A stretch of DNA of 64,000 nucleotides, from assembly GCF_024868665.1 (NCBI RefSeq), contig NC_079895.1:26141362-26205361 (forward strand). The letters are read 5' to 3'. Made by a program: the position numbers and the translations under genes. Below, piece by piece: positions 37,240 through 48,600 of this stretch (its first letter is position 1; the number at the start of each line of letters is the position of its first letter). This stretch comes from Triplophysa rosa. Its lineage: Eukaryota; Chordata; Actinopteri; Cypriniformes; Nemacheilidae. Under the pieces are notes generated by a model. The model was not told the DNA's origin, searched no databases, and saw only the letters and a program-made list of their open reading frames with translations.

Positions 37240-37930
37240 CAGAAGAATAATTCAGATGCATGTTGAAGAAACTAAATTAGCAGAGGGCTCTGAACAGATC
37301 CATCACCTGTAAACATCACTGACTGTCTGCCTGTCCTGATACTATCTCTCATACACATCTGTGCAAGCAGTCATCTTCTCTCCGCGCTCGGCCACAGTTT
37401 CCGATCCAACCACACAGACTCCAGCGCTGTTTTAATAGCAGTCTGCCAGACCTTCTTTGCGCCAGCCGTTCCTTAGATTCAAGAGATTAATGTCTCCACA
37501 CTGGACCGCAGCTACATCTGATTTATGTCTGCACCAGTTGCAAACAAATCTCGCTGAGCCGCTCCAATTTCCATCAAATGTTTTTTTCTTTTCAGACAGA
37601 AATTCACTTGTTTAAAACTTATGCAAATGTTGGTTCGCTGCATGGTGAGCCAATCTCCATTTTTTATCGTAAAACTTCGCTCTCGCTACTTAATTGGTGT
37701 GAAAAGGAAACTGGTTTTGTTTTAGCACACTGGTATTGTGCGGCGGTTTGAATTGCGCTCTCGGTGTAGAGAGACAGCCTCCTCCCGAGGGGCTCAAATA
37801 GAAATCGCTCACTCCTACAGTACTTTCTGACAGCCTGAACTATGGACGTTCGGTTTCAGCAAATGAGAAACAAAAGCTCAAAGTCGCCCGTGAGCGAAAG
37901 TCACTCAACGGCTCGTTCAGCCTAACAACA
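37240..37930. promoter_or_regulatory. Candidate conserved non-coding block
   Basis: Balanced, non-repetitive sequence in an AT-rich setting: octamer ATGCAAAT (37621-37628), CTTAATTGG (37690-37698), AGATTAATG, GCCAATC and CACCTG. No reading frame. Typical of developmental enhancers; 25 kb 5' of dlx1a. Confidence 0.35.
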
Positions 37931-38378
37931 TCAGCCCATTTGTTCAAGTCAATTAAAAGAACAACACGTTAAACAAGCTAACAAATGAAGTAACAAATAA
38001 GATCGACGGATTGGCATGACATACAGTTTGAAAGTTTTGCCACACCTCAATGGCAGGAAGGAGGTTTGGAGGTGGAAACCTGAGCGTTACGAAACCACGA
38101 TTCAGGATGGGATTGTTTGTAGTCTCAGCACTACCGACATACATCACGAGTGACAAAAAATAACAAGCAGAGAACTGCGACCGTTCAATCAATGTCAATC
38201 ATTATAACCAGATGCACAGTGAACAAGTGCTTTCTTACAGTATCATTGCTGTACATATCTCTCTTATAACAATGAACTACACAATTTAATATTAAGAAAT
38301 GTTCCTTCAATAATAATACGAGCCAAGAACTACTTTAAGTGCTAGATAGCACCTTTTTTAGAATGTAGTAATTAAAAA
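37931..38378. other. Non-coding, nothing specific
   Basis: No gene or clear repeat seen. Confidence 0.45.
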
Positions 38379-39045
38379 TCAGCCTTCGATACCATTAACC
38401 ATGCATTGTTACTTAACCGCCTTGAATCTGTATTTGGCTTGTCAGAGACAGTCCTTGACTGGTTCAGGTCTTGTCTTACTGACCGCAGGCAATTTGTGTG
38501 TAAGGTTGGTCCTATAGATACTGGTGTCCCACAGGGGTCAGTATTGGGTCCCTTACTTTTCAGCATATATATACATATACTGTATATGTCCACTAGGTGA
38601 ACTACTAAGATCTCTTAACCTTAATTATCATTTTTATGCTGATGACACAGATTTATATTCATTCAAGACCAGGTCAAAATGTGGACGTTGTGCATCTATC
38701 TTACTGTGTCGCTGTGATAAAGAACTGATCTGTTATTGCCTTACACACCATGTCGAAATCTGCGTTCTTCTCAGTGTGGTCTTTTAGTTGTTCACATGAC
38801 ACGGCTTCGCTCCATGGGTGATTTTCCTCATATGCTCCTAAGGCCTGGAACTCCCTCCCGGCTGACATCAGGAAGGCAAATTCACAAACGACTTTTAAAT
38901 CTCTTATTAAAACGTTTTATTTTAGGACTGCTTTTACATGATTGGATTATCTGTTTTTGTTTTGTTGTTTTACCTGACGTCTGCTGTGAAGCACTTTGAG
39001 AAAGCAAATTTTAACGGCGCTATATAAAACAAATGTATTAATATT
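38379..39045 (+). mobile_element. 5'-truncated non-LTR retrotransposon (L2/Rex1-like) relic
   Basis: Translated pieces of a reverse transcriptase: [16 protein letters not shown], then [15 protein letters not shown], then HFYADDTDLYSF (the YADD catalytic motif), then AWNSLPADIRKA near the C-terminus. The 3' end GGCGCTATATAA followed by ATTATTAT is typical of fish L2/Rex1-type LINEs. The 5' part is absent; there is a TATATA insertion after FS, deletions and stops, so it is dead. Confidence 0.85.
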
Positions 39046-39718
39046 ATTATAAAAATTAGCGATAATTATTATTGTTCAATGATTTGATATTCAAAAATAT
39101 TGCTGCCTTCAAGTGCAGTCTGAAGTATTGTAATTTCAAGCACATGAATGACCAAATAAATTCACGAGTAGGAAACTCGGAATTCTAGATCATACGTGAG
39201 TTGCGATGTTGTGTGTGGCGTGTTGATTTCAAACACGGCGAAAAGCAAATCTGTTGTCAATGTTAATAATTTTGCAATCATTTCAGTTTTACATGCTGTT
39301 TTACAATCATTATAAAGGTGCAATGTATGGAACACTCTACAGCTATGTTTCTATCACAATGTTTTTATGCACATTTTAAAGTATCGCATCCGAAACGAGT
39401 GATGGAAATGCCAACTTTCGAAAAATTCAAATTTACCTTAATTCACAAAAAAAATTTACGCTCGCTTTTCATGAAAAAAGAGTTAATGTGAATTATGGTA
39501 GATGGAAACCCATCTGGTGAATAAAGTCTGATGTAGCGAACATTAAATCCATATGACTGATCGTCGTTTCCGCAAAGATGTCTTTCCGGTTTTCAGGTCT
39601 TATTTTATTCCTGTTGGATACTACCAATACTACCATCATCCGCTCGAACTACTTGTTGGAAATGCACCAATATTTCACATTAGTTTTTTGCTAACTAAAG
39701 CAGAGTTAACATTATATT
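39046..39718. other. AT-rich non-coding; possible foldback remnant
   Basis: 39340-39520 begins CTATGTTTCTATC and ends GTAGATGGAAACCCA, an imperfect inverted repeat like other fish MITEs. No gene. Confidence 0.35.
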
Positions 39719-40380
39719 TCATGCATTCTGACTGCTTCACACTGTTACGTGCTGGCTTCTCAAGGTTAACATGGTCAACTTGTCAAAAAACGAGTTGAAC
39801 GTATGAGGTAGTCTGTGCTCGATTCACTCCGCCAGGGTTCGTATAGGTTTCGGAACGTTTTTTTCGAACATGGATTCCTGTTCCGTAACAAGGGTTCTTA
39901 GTCCCTTATTGGTCAATTCTGAAAGAGAAGCACGCCCACGTGCCATCCAGTGAGCGAAAAAGCACACCCACGAGCACTCCCATCAATGCCGCTTCACTCG
40001 GCTGACAGAAGTTTAGGTGTGTCTGTTTGTTCAAGGAATTTCAGTGATGGATGTTATATAAACGGTGGATATAATGCTGGATTTGGAGATCGTTGAAACT
40101 GAAAGATGGCGCGGTCAAACTAAGTCATATGTTTGTGTTTTGTTGGCAATCGGCGTGTTATGCATAATGTAAACAATACGAATTTATAGTGAATCAACAA
40201 TTATGCTGGGATAATGTGATGATGTATTGCGCTCGTGCTGTAGTTCTGCCTCCAGGAGCTCGACTTTTTTCTGAATTAATCGTACAGCTGTATCTCTCTT
40301 TTATAAATTTGATCAAAGTAAATACTCTTCGAAGATACGAAGTATGCAATACGACTCTACAGGTACTCAAGATTAATATG
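39719..40380. repeat. Inverted repeat arm 2 (pair with 33368-33679)
   Basis: Reverse-complement partner of 33368-33679 with an extra ~350 bp (about 39895-40275) that the other copy lacks. The two arms flank about 6 kb that includes the LINE relic. Confidence 0.8.
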
Positions 40381-42110
40381 GGATTAGCATCTTTTAAAAG
40401 ATTCGCTTCATGTTTAGAGGGAAAGCCAGCTTATGAAAACAAGTTATTTTAATTAAATACAAATGTATATTTGAAAAAAAAACTGTATTCCTGGATTTAC
40501 CTGCCTGGGCACTTTAAACATTTGTTGTTTGAGTTTTTGTTACATTCTCCATGGTTTTGTTTGGTTGATGATATTCAGCGTTATGACTTGAACACGCTAC
40601 ACAGCCACAGACAAAAGTCTATCTACTTCCTTTAATGTCAGTCTATATCATTTTATCCTTTTTAAAAAGATCACCTAATACTTTGAGTTACCCTTAATTG
40701 GTTAATTTGAGATGCTTGATTCCTATATTGTAACACTTTAATAAATACATTTTGGCTATTTTATTCTGGATGCATGTTACCTCCAGAATGCGATTGCAGC
40801 TATAATAAATACCAGGAGTCGTTTACATCTAAACTGAACCTCTGACAGGAGAAACACCTGTAACAGGTAGAGTCAGGTGTGTGTGTTTGTATATGTTTAC
40901 ATAGCTTGAGAGTCCCTGGAGATCCCCGGTATTACACATACACACACATCAGTCGTCTCAGGTTTACAGCACAACCTGTCCACCCTCACCCCCCTCACCC
41001 CTTGTAATCAGTCTTTTGCTGGCACACGCAATTAAAGGATGTCAAACCTGGTTTCTTTAACCGTGTTTGGGTTCGGCTTGTCAACATGTCAAAGGGTATC
41101 TTAAAGACGGTCTCAATTAAAGGAGAAAAAGAGCCAGTTTGAGGAGGACTGCTGTCCCTCAGGCATGAGAGGCCGCTCACAGAGACAATAGTCTGGGAAC
41201 ACGATAAGAACGGGCCGAATACAGCGCGTCTGTCTCTCCCGCCCCCTGGGAATTCTGCGACTGAGACGGTGGGATTCCAAAGGAGAGGTATCGAGTTTGT
41301 GAGGTTTCTACGGACGGCTGGGATGAGTTCCAAACGCTTCGCCCTGTCTCAGGACGGGAATACGGAGGCGCCAGCAGGTAACGAGAGGCGTAGGGTTGCC
41401 GTGCCAAATCATGTAACCGGAGATTCAAAACTCAAGACTGAAAGTTTCAATCAGTCATTATTACAGCGGGAAACACTGTCTGTCACCGGAATATCCTGGT
41501 CAACGTATACAGTAACACGCACACACACCTAAAAACTCTATACAGAACACCGTATACAAGGCCAAAGAAGTCTAGCAATGGGAGCACTTGTTTCCATGTC
41601 ATTTTGTTGTGTTTCAAGTCAATTTCTGGTTATATGTTAATACAGTATTGGGTGGAGTTTGCTGCATGTGGTTGAATGGTTACATCCTGCCATCTTCACA
41701 TAGACACCAAGTGAAAGAAATAATTCAGCAAGTTACTGTTTTTTTTACGAACAAATACTGTTTTCTTGTTATTATTCATTTGTTTATGATGATTTTTCTT
41801 CTACCTCATTTTAAAACCTGCTATCTGTAACTGTTGCCTCTACCCAACTATAATCCTACCCAACAACTCAAATTATAGGCCTTCCTAAATTATTATTATA
41901 CGCACCGTTGTGAAATAAGGTGAGGAAAATGCTCTTCCAAAGCTCAGAAGCATTAATGGACTGACAAACAGTTGTGTTTTATGTATCAATTTAGTCTATA
42001 ATCTGGATTATGATCAATGTGATGAGAAATGTTCGAGTTCATATTGAGATGTCAATAATATTGATTTATAATCGCAGACTTGACAGATCAATGCTCAGCA
42101 TGTGACATTG
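40381..42110. other. Non-coding, nothing specific
   Basis: No supported gene. 40990-41450 is somewhat GC-richer but has no recognisable coding potential. Confidence 0.4.
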
Positions 42111-42464
42111 TTAAAGGGATAGTGAGGCCAAAAATGAAAATTCTGTCATGAGTTACTCATCCGCAAGTTGTTGCAAATCTGTGTAAATTTATTTGCTCTG
42201 TTGAACACAAAGAAAGATATTTGGATTAATGCTAGCAACTGAGATTTCTGGGGCACCATTGTCCTTTTTTGAAGAAGAATTTTGGAAAGCAAACATTTCT
42301 TGGGTACCTCTGACCACCATTTTTTGACTACTCCAGAAATCTCAGTTTCTAACATATCTTTCTTTGTGTTTAACAGAACAAACAAAATGTATGCAGGTTT
42401 GCAACTACTTAACGGTGAGTAACTCATGACAGAATTTTCATTTTGGGGTGTAGTGTCCCTTTAA
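42111..42464. mobile_element. Foldback MITE at TTAA, 354 bp
   Basis: The left end TTAAAGGGATAGTG..CCAAAAATGAAAATTCTGTCATGAG is mirrored by CTCATGACAGAATTTTCATTTTGG..GTGTCCCTTTAA. Internal CAACTGAGATTTCTGG also pairs. The AAAGGGATAGTTCACCC end is one of the commonest teleost MITE ends (Angel-like). TTAA target. Confidence 0.85.
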
Positions 42465-42568
42465 TATGTCAATCTAATGGAGAAATGTATGAGATGTCGG
42501 GGTCTCTTTTTCAGGAGAAATATCGGAGATGCAGGAGACTTAAGCAATAGTTTCAATTTGCTTTCAGA

Positions 42569-42952
42569 TTAAAGTCCACATGAAACGAAGCAGCGATTGT
42601 CTTTTTTCCGTATCGTGACGTATACCCTAGTGAAACGACTTCAGAAATGAGAAAAAAATGTAGGGCGGGACTTGATTTCATCCACCGAAAAATGATTGGA
42701 TCGTTAAAAGGTGAAAGATTTGACGCCAGTTTGCAAGTCATTGCAGCCCCGCCCTCGCGCCATTCCTCGTGACCAGAAGTGAAGCGAGGTCGTTTGGAGA
42801 GGGGGAGGAGGTTCACGTTTTTGATTAAAGATTACAAGTGCAAATGAATACAACAAAAAATTATGATGTGCACGGATAAATAATTTATAATCAATACGTC
42901 ACCACTGTGTAAAACAATTAGAATGATCATTTTTAATTTCATGCCGACTTTA
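42569..42952. mobile_element. TTAA-flanked MITE, 384 bp
   Basis: Left TTAAAGTCCACATGAAA and right TTTCATGCCGACTTTAA are imperfect terminal inverted repeats at TTAA. No coding sequence. A different family from the Angel-like copies. Confidence 0.75.
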
Positions 42953-44034
42953 AACTATCTCATTTGCGATTTTTATTTTTCTATGGGCAGTTTTCAATAA
43001 ATTAATTATAACCAAAAAAAGTTACGAATCGCAGATTTTATACACAAAATCAATAGAAGTAATCTGTGTATTTTATATCCCCCAAAAGTTTCAATACATT
43101 TCCGCTTCACATGCAACGTTATGTGGTGGCCTGTCTGTTTGGCAGACTAATGGCCGACAGAGGGAGTGTTCAGGAAAACTAGTTTCATGATGACATAGTT
43201 TTTGAGATCTTAAAAGCGGTTTAGCTCAAACACACTTTTAGCATTGATAGCCATTATGAATGTTTTAAAGTTCGGGTAAGCACAGGTAAAAAACTAAACC
43301 GTGCTAATGGCAGAAGAGAGACAGACAGATTCCTGTAATCTAACCGACCGACTGACTGACAGCGACTCTGACTACGACGATGGATCCTCTGGGATAAAAC
43401 ACAAAAGCCTCTGTTTGTAGTATGATTTATCTGAACGGGCTTCTCTCTGCTGTGTGTCTGTGCTCGGCTCCCAGCGGCTCGACGCTTTGAGTGACTGCAG
43501 TCGGGGAAACCCTGCAATACAAGCACATATTACGCCTTGCACAGCACTCAAGAGTGATGCCTCCAAAAACACAGTTATTTCCCCCAAATACACACACACT
43601 GTCAGCCGCTTCACCCGCGAGTGTTATGTATCGCTAATATAAGCATTTAAGTGTCGTGTTTTAGAACACACACTTCAAATATCAAGAAAATAGCATAAGT
43701 AAATGGCTGTAGCTTTAAATACAAAGTACAGGGTAAATAAAACAACGCTGCTCTGTTTCTGTGGTAATAGACTGGTGACGGCACAAGCTGGTTAAGCTGG
43801 TTAATGTCATACTAGTTCTAGAGGTCAAACTATGACGCTATTGCGAATCAAAATTTGAAGATATCAAATTATCTGCTATTTTGTTTTAAACAAGAAAGAA
43901 AATCAAATGGCTTTAGAATAACATGTCTAAAGATTCTACATTGCTTTTGACTCGTGGTTGGGTCAAATTTGAATAAAACCAACCGCTGGGTTATAAAATA
44001 ACCTACGCTGGGTTGTTGTCCTCAACCATGTGAT
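42953..44034. other. Non-coding, nothing specific
   Basis: No gene or clear element seen. Confidence 0.45.
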
Positions 44035-44303
44035 AAAGGGCTGGTTCACCCAAAAATGAAAATTCTGTCATTATTTAAAAATGTATAAGATTCAAAATAA
44101 GATATTTTGAAGAATGTGGGGAAACAAAACAGTTCCGGGGCACTATTGACAACCATGGTAGTTTTTCCCTACTATGGAAGTCAACAGTTCCCCAGAACTG
44201 TTTGCTTACAAACATTCTTCCAAATATATTTCTTTGTGTTGAGCAGAACAACGAAACTGAAACAGGTTTGATGACAGTATTTACATTTTTGGGTGAACTC
44301 CCA
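44035..44303. mobile_element. Foldback MITE, Angel-like, eroded
   Basis: GGCTGGTTCACCCAAAAATGAAAATTCTGTCAT is mirrored by GATGACAGTATTTACATTTTTGGGTGAAC. The internal arms AACAGTTCCGGGG / CCCCAGAACTGTT pair. Same family as 42111-42464 with degraded ends. Confidence 0.8.
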
Positions 44304-45364
44304 CATTTCATTTCAAAAGGGAGTGGGAGAACAGATGTTGGTCTAAACATCTCAAACCCCCAGGACCACGCTTCTGTTCTTACACAAATGCGAAATTTTC
44401 CATCATTACAATGCAACACATCATTAGATTCTCCAACCACATTCATTTTTCTCTATTTGGATTTACACGAGAGGTCTTGATATGAACTAGAGGAACATGA
44501 GTGCGTGCAATTAATATCTGACATGGTCAAGAGTTCTAGGCTTAACTTTTCACATTTAAAGAGGATGACAAATGAAAATTAACCTCTAGACCTTCATTTT
44601 TTAACCGAAGGATAAGGATGGTAATTCATCCATGGAATCAGCGTGAGTGGTCGGCGTGGCACAGGAAGGGCTCGAGCGTTACGGCCATTAGCCAAACACT
44701 CAGAGCTCAACGCAATCAGAAGATGCATTAACTGAGAGAGAGGGAGCAGATTTATACTTGTACATTTGACTTACAGTGAATGATCAGAGTTTTAAGCCCT
44801 GTATAGTTTTATAATAATGTAAGCTAAGTGTGTAGTATTTCCTATTCTCGATAAACAACTAACACATGATCTTTGCTCTTTGGGAGCACCCTACACAATA
44901 AACGCCCAAAAAAATGTGACACAATTTACCCTTCATTCAATCACAGAATGAGTTTTTCATTAATGCTTATTATTTAATAAACGCTTGAAGAAAAATGTTT
45001 TTTTTTTGAAAATGGGTTTAAAAAATTAAAATGTAAAACACTGTTGCACTTAGCTCGCCATTTCACGCCGCTAATAAATAATATATATACCGGTTACGAG
45101 TTTGTTGTAAGATCAAATTCAACTGTCCCTTCACACTGCATTGCATTTCTTTATCATTAATTATTAAAAAGATCAACAAATATTTTCATCATATAATAGG
45201 AAATATCAATATTATACCATAAATTGAAAGTTTGGTGTTATGAGACTGATAAATGTTGCCAAGATTAAATATTGTCATAACCATAACACTGAAAATATTT
45301 GAATTTTGCATATTAAACAGCATTAAATATTATTTTTCCCCCATAGAGATGGTACAATCGAGAC
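44304..45364. other. AT-rich non-coding between middle region and hat1
   Basis: No gene. T- and A-rich runs. The hat1 transcript probably ends near its right border. Confidence 0.45.
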
Positions 45365-45657
45365 ATTTGAGCAATATACAAAACATTTTATTTTTCCTCA
45401 AAGGAAGTGCTTCAAAATCTACATTTTTACATTTTATGAAAAACATTAGGTTGAAGAAATAATAACAACACATCAGCTCAAAAAAATCTTAGTTTAGCTC
45501 CACGGTAGACCGATAATCGTGTCAGATTAAATGAACGGTCACCCAAAACAAATGCAGCTGTATCGTATTTATACAGTGTGAAAACAGAACAGAATGTCAA
45601 CACAGAGCCGTCACGGCCAGTCTTTGCAGGACTCTCTCAGCATGTTTGTTTGTTTGT
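45365..45657 (-). other. hat1: hat1 3' UTR (inferred)
   Basis: Follows the hat1 stop on -. AATAAA read on - is at 45392-45387, so the transcript probably ends around 45365. Inferred from the signal alone. Confidence 0.5.
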
Positions 45658-48600
45658 TTACGCCTGAGCCAGTCGCTCCAGGACTCTGCGATAATCCACC
45701 AGCACATCCTGGTAGCTCTTCTCTAGCTCCTCGTGTTGCAGTCTCGTGTCCATCTGGTTGACCTGGGACGCCAACTCCTCGGGCCTCAAACATTTCTGAA
45801 TTTTTGCCAGCTCACGTTGGTTCTTCTACACACATAGCAAAAGCATTGGGTAAAAAACACAGAGGTGTCAGCACAGCGCGGGAGAAATGAGATGCAAACC
45901 AGCACACCCGATCCCATCCAAAACCCCAGGGCAAAACTGATTACATCACAGCTAAACTTCAGCACGTATCAAAATAAAGCGAGAGAAAGAGAGATGAAAA
46001 AGAAAAGAGCAGCGAGACTGCAAGTATGCTGGGAGACTGGAACTGCACCAAGAGTAACAAAACACACATACTTTGCGTATACTGTATTTAGATTCAGAAA
46101 CACAAATTACTTTTGTCTGCCGTTTTTCAAAAAATGATAACTCGCCTCTCATTCACTAATCACAATGTGGATTTTTCACGCGCAGGGATTTGTGCTGTGG
46201 GCTTTATTTATTAAACACAAACAGAATGACTTTCAGTTCAGAGACGGGTTCATTATTTCATTATTATTCCGTTTGAAAGATCAACAGTTTATGAATCTAC
46301 AAGTATTATTTGATTTAATGCACCTCGACAATTTACGCAAGAATGGTTTTGAGAGCGGTTACACAAATGTGTTCTGCTTGTGCTTCATGAATGATCCTTT
46401 TCAAACAGAATACGCCTTACAGAAGTCAGCACCATTTGCCAGGCGCAAATGATTAAAGAATTTTGTTTTAAGTGAGATGTTTGTGTATGTTTTCTATTGA
46501 CCATGGCAGCAGTAATTCATCATATGATCATCAGAGCAGCCTAACCAGGCGCAAGTCCAGACGTGAAGCATTCTTTCAGCATTTTACACAGATGATTCAG
46601 GTGTCTGGACTGCATTGGTGATGCGATGCTGTACAGTCTCAGTACAGTACGCCAGATCACGCGAGTCTGCTGCTCCACAACAAAACACGTACAACCGGCC
46701 TACAAGAAGGACAAATGCTTATGCACGTCACACTAATTTAATGTGTTTGTGTAGTAGTAGAGTTCTTTAGTCAATCAGGCACTAAAGACGTGGCAGACAG
46801 CGTGCGTGCGTTATTTAAATAAATTAGTCAGTGAGTGAATCCCAACTGGTTTGTATTAATACATTAGTAAGGACATCTCATAGACTTCCATTATGTGAGG
46901 CTAATGATCTTTGCCATCTCCTAAACTCAAACCTCACACTAACCTGTTGACATTGCTACAATTATAATATTATAATATAATATAATAATCATAAAGTATA
47001 CAGTAGGCAACAACTGTACACACACACACAAGGCGAATGCGAGGAGGGGAAAATCTGCAACGAGCGAGAGAAAGACATGTGGTGTGCAGATCCAGCTCTA
47101 CTTCCTGCCCAATCTCATGTTTTTCTCTCCGGCTCTTTGGTCCGGTGTGTGGTTATTCTGCCGTCAAGGTTTTCTGTTCTGGACAGTGTCATGACGAGAA
47201 TGGTTCTGATCCAACACATTAAAACTGCTGGGGTTTTGGTATCAAAGCCCTGCTACGTGTCATATCGACTAACACTATCTGCTACACATCCACCAATGTC
47301 ATGACAATTTCCATAGAGAACAAAGACACAGACAGCCAAAGTGGTTAAAGTCATTGAGAATATGAAAAGATCAAGAATAACTAGGCCTGCTCGGAATCCA
47401 CAACCACAGAACAATGCTCAGAATTCAACTGTTTATGTATTACAGTTATACTTCGCTCCAAAATTGTTTTCATACTTTCACCAAAGGAATATTTCTTAAA
47501 AATGTTCGTGCTGCTCTTTTCCACACGTTGAAACAAGCTGTCAAGATCCAAAAATGTGAGCTAAAGAGCATGCAGGTGACTGGGTGCTGCTGCATTCTGG
47601 TCCCTGCTAAATGGCTCCGTTTAAATCAGATGCAAATCTGTAATAATGACACTTGTTGTGAATGGAGCTCGTGGGGTGCATGTGGAGACTGCGGCTGCCG
47701 CCCGGTGTGAACCATTATACCCTCAAACAAACCAAAACCGAGGCCTCGGGTCCCTCGCACTCTTAACACCGCGTGAGAGGATCACACAGGAAACGGCAAG
47801 AACGATTCACACCACTCAATGAATAAATTATACCAGACAAAGGCAGCAGAACGTTCCAACAGGAGCACTGAAAGAGATCGGTTTTTCTTCAGTTTCTTGG
47901 AGCACACTGATATAACTGTGCAAATCAGACCCGTTCTCTTTGTGGTAAAAAAAGCTTCATTTCACATGTCGTAGTTTGAACTGTGCGCTTTGGAGAATTT
48001 CACACAAGCGGGCCAATCCTGGCAGTCACAGTTGATAAAAACATTCGGGTTTATTTTGGCTGGACTTCGCTTGTTTTGTTGTTCGTTGTAATCTGTGTTC
48101 AGTACATTGTGCTCAAGCTCTACCTGCTTTGTTAATGCATGTATGAGGGTTATACCTGACAGTGTGTACAAGACAGACTGCAGCCATTCAAGCTGCTTCA
48201 AAACACTGCAGGTGCGAGCGGATCTTTAAACACACACTTACCCTGTAGGGTCCGTAGAGTCTTTTCTTCACCTCCAGACGAAACTCTCTGGCCTTCTCTT
48301 CGTCGCTCATGTCTGTGTTTCTGAGACGAAGGATTTCGTAAACACGTCGCGCATGTTTCTAAGAGAGAAACAGTAGAAAAACAAGAAAGTGTTTGTTTCC
48401 TTGAAGGAATATTCTGGGTTATTTTACCTAATGTCTAGAGACAGCAACTGTCCATTAGTATGTGTTCAAACGAAAGGGAAACACATTGGTAATGCATTTA
48501 CAATTTACCTTTAAAATACCTACAATCCTACACTGAATGTCAGGCAATGCAAAGCTCTAAAATACACAGTACAAATGTACCAGCTAAAGTAAATGAAAAC

